The position numbers and the translations under genes are program-made. Source: an uncultured Bacteroidales bacterium (lineage in GTDB: Bacteria > Bacteroidota > Bacteroidia > Bacteroidales > F082). From it: a stretch of 31,887 nucleotides of DNA. The notes under the pieces were generated by a model, which was not told the DNA's origin, ran no database searches, and saw only the letters and a program-made list of their open reading frames with translations. The stretch is taken from NCBI GenBank assembly GCA_937877465.1, contig CALFIT010000255.1, forward strand, positions 1 to 31,887. Direction: 5' to 3'. How positions within the stretch are numbered: the first letter of the stretch is position 1; the number at the start of each line of letters is the position of its first letter. This document shows, one piece after another, positions 31,005-31,887 of the stretch.

Positions 31005-31887
31005 AAACAAATATATTCCAATAAATTACGGTACATCTCAGGCCAACCATTCCAGCGTTGTTCGCCGCCCAAGGTCTCGTTGTGCGTGAGATAGATGAAC
31101 GTCCCGCCGACGGCTTTCACCTCGTCGACAAGGCTTTTGGCCAAGGCGAGCGAGGCTTCCGCGTCGAGGTTGAGGTAGTCGCGCATGGTACCGTCCATGA
31201 GGGCGAAAGGATGTACCTGAAGGTTGGTAACCATATCATTTTCAAGGTCGTAGAAGCGGAACGCCTCGGCGATACCGGCACGGAAGCCGACTTGCGAGGC
31301 AAAGCCCATCGTGTAGTCGTCACTGATGTCCAACTCGATGAGTTTCTGATAGCTACGCGGCAGGTTCATCCTCAGGAAATGCTGGCGGCTCTTGGTCAGC
31401 GGGCGGTGCAGCACATCCGACAGGCTGTCGATTTCGCGTTGCAGCTTTGCCGTGTCGAGATACGACGAAAACGAAGGATGGATGCCCACGTCGGCATGGT
31501 CGCCGAGGCTCTTGATCAACGAGCGGAAGGCCTCCTTGCGGATGGAAATGTTCTTGTCGTTTGTGTCGTAATCGCCACAGAGAATGAAATATATGGGCTT
31601 TAACTTAAACTCTTTTTGCAAGTCGAACTGAAACCCAAACGAGTCGAAAGGGTCCTTCTTTTTCCCTCGCAGCACCTGATGGCGTTCACGGATCCTGTCG
31701 CGGTCGCCGGCAGCCAAGTCCTTCAAGAAGCCGCCCACGGTGCGATACAGCCCCTTGTGCTTGTAGGCCCATGCCGCGTCGATGTCGTAGGTCGGGACGA
31801 AGCGAAACTTCCTTTCCTTGACGGGAAGCTGTGGATATATGGCTTTCAGCTTGTCGCCCAACGACTTGGCCCAGATGTCGACCAAAG
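31001..31887 (-). CDS. Polysaccharide-deacetylase-like protein, N-terminus cut by window edge
   Basis: At least 295 codons are visible; the frame is open to the right edge, so the true start is outside. The visible part has a NodB-like layout: FVPTYDIDAAWAY near the start (Asp pair of the metal site), GDHADVGIHPSFSSY (candidate His ligand), SRQHFLRMNLPRSYQKL and a C-terminal IYLTHNETLGG. Polysaccharide deacetylases remove N- or O-acetyl groups from cell-surface glycans; many Bacteroidota members of this type sit in surface polysaccharide loci. Coupling to the GNAT gene by ATGA supports a glycan-modifying pair, but this is inference. Confidence 0.8.
   Translation of the reverse strand, partial: LVDIWAKSLGDKLKAIYPQLPVKERKFRFVPTYDIDAAWAYKHKGLYRTVGGFLKDLAAGDRDRIRERHQVLRGKKKDPFDSFGFQFDLQKEFKLKPIYFILCGDYDTNDKNISIRKEAFRSLIKSLGDHADVGIHPSFSSYLDTAKLQREIDSLSDVLHRPLTKSRQHFLRMNLPRSYQKLIELDISDDYTMGFASQVGFRAGIAEAFRFYDLENDMVTNLQVHPFALMDGTMRDYLNLDAEASLALAKSLVDEVKAVGGTFIYLTHNETLGGEQRWNGWPEMYRNLLEYICL

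Noticed and set aside
1..31887. tRNA, rRNA, riboswitch, integrase or transposase genes
   Set aside because: Both strands were looked over for cloverleaf or TTCGA-type tRNA arms and for transposase or integrase reading frames; none was convincing by eye.

Overview
The window looks like chromosomal DNA from an uncultured member of the Bacteroidales. The evidence is five large secreted proteins with type IX secretion (T9SS) type A C-terminal sorting domains, promoters with the Bacteroidota -7 element TAnnTTTG, weak or absent Shine-Dalgarno sequences, and housekeeping genes that read like Bacteroidales versions. Most of the window is fairly GC-rich. The stretch from about 5.6 to 9.6 kb is visibly AT-rich and looks foreign.

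Layout. 1-1841 (-) is a membrane proton/sodium-pumping pyrophosphatase cut by the left edge. Diverging from it (+) are a BFN/DUF151-UVR protein and an AlbA_2/HATPase/winged-helix regulator followed by a 12-bp tandem repeat, then a NupG-like nucleoside transporter. An accessory island at 5.5-9.6 kb, all genes on the minus strand, carries a HaeIII-type (GGCC) restriction-modification pair, a three-gene DUF3791-DUF3990-small-protein module with overlapping start and stop codons, and a MntA-HepT toxin-antitoxin pair. It also holds several unexplained palindromes and repeats. thyA and folA follow (+), separated by an AACTGAC-type tandem repeat.

From 11.1 to 26.8 kb (-) lie a secreted M15 peptidase and an array of five paralogous C10 (streptopain-like) cysteine peptidases. 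Each has a signal peptide, a propeptide, a Cys/His catalytic domain, fibronectin-like modules and a T9SS sorting domain. A secreted Bacteroidota protein usually misnamed 'asparagine synthetase B' sits between the last two peptidases. The window ends with an apparent operon upp - NSS sodium symporter - HhH membrane protein (27.0-30.0 kb, -), and a GNAT/FemAB-like protein coupled to a polysaccharide-deacetylase-like protein cut by the right edge.

How the genes fit together: NupG, ThyA, FolA and Upp all serve nucleotide salvage or synthesis, though they are not one operon. The C10 array looks like a lineage-specific expansion of extracellular proteolysis, with a separate -7 promoter element for most copies. 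The AT-rich island looks like a defence/addiction insertion between nupG and thyA. The least explained parts are the DUF3990 trio with its flanking direct repeats, the inverted-repeat-rich leader of the methyltransferase, and the three phased palindromes after nupG.
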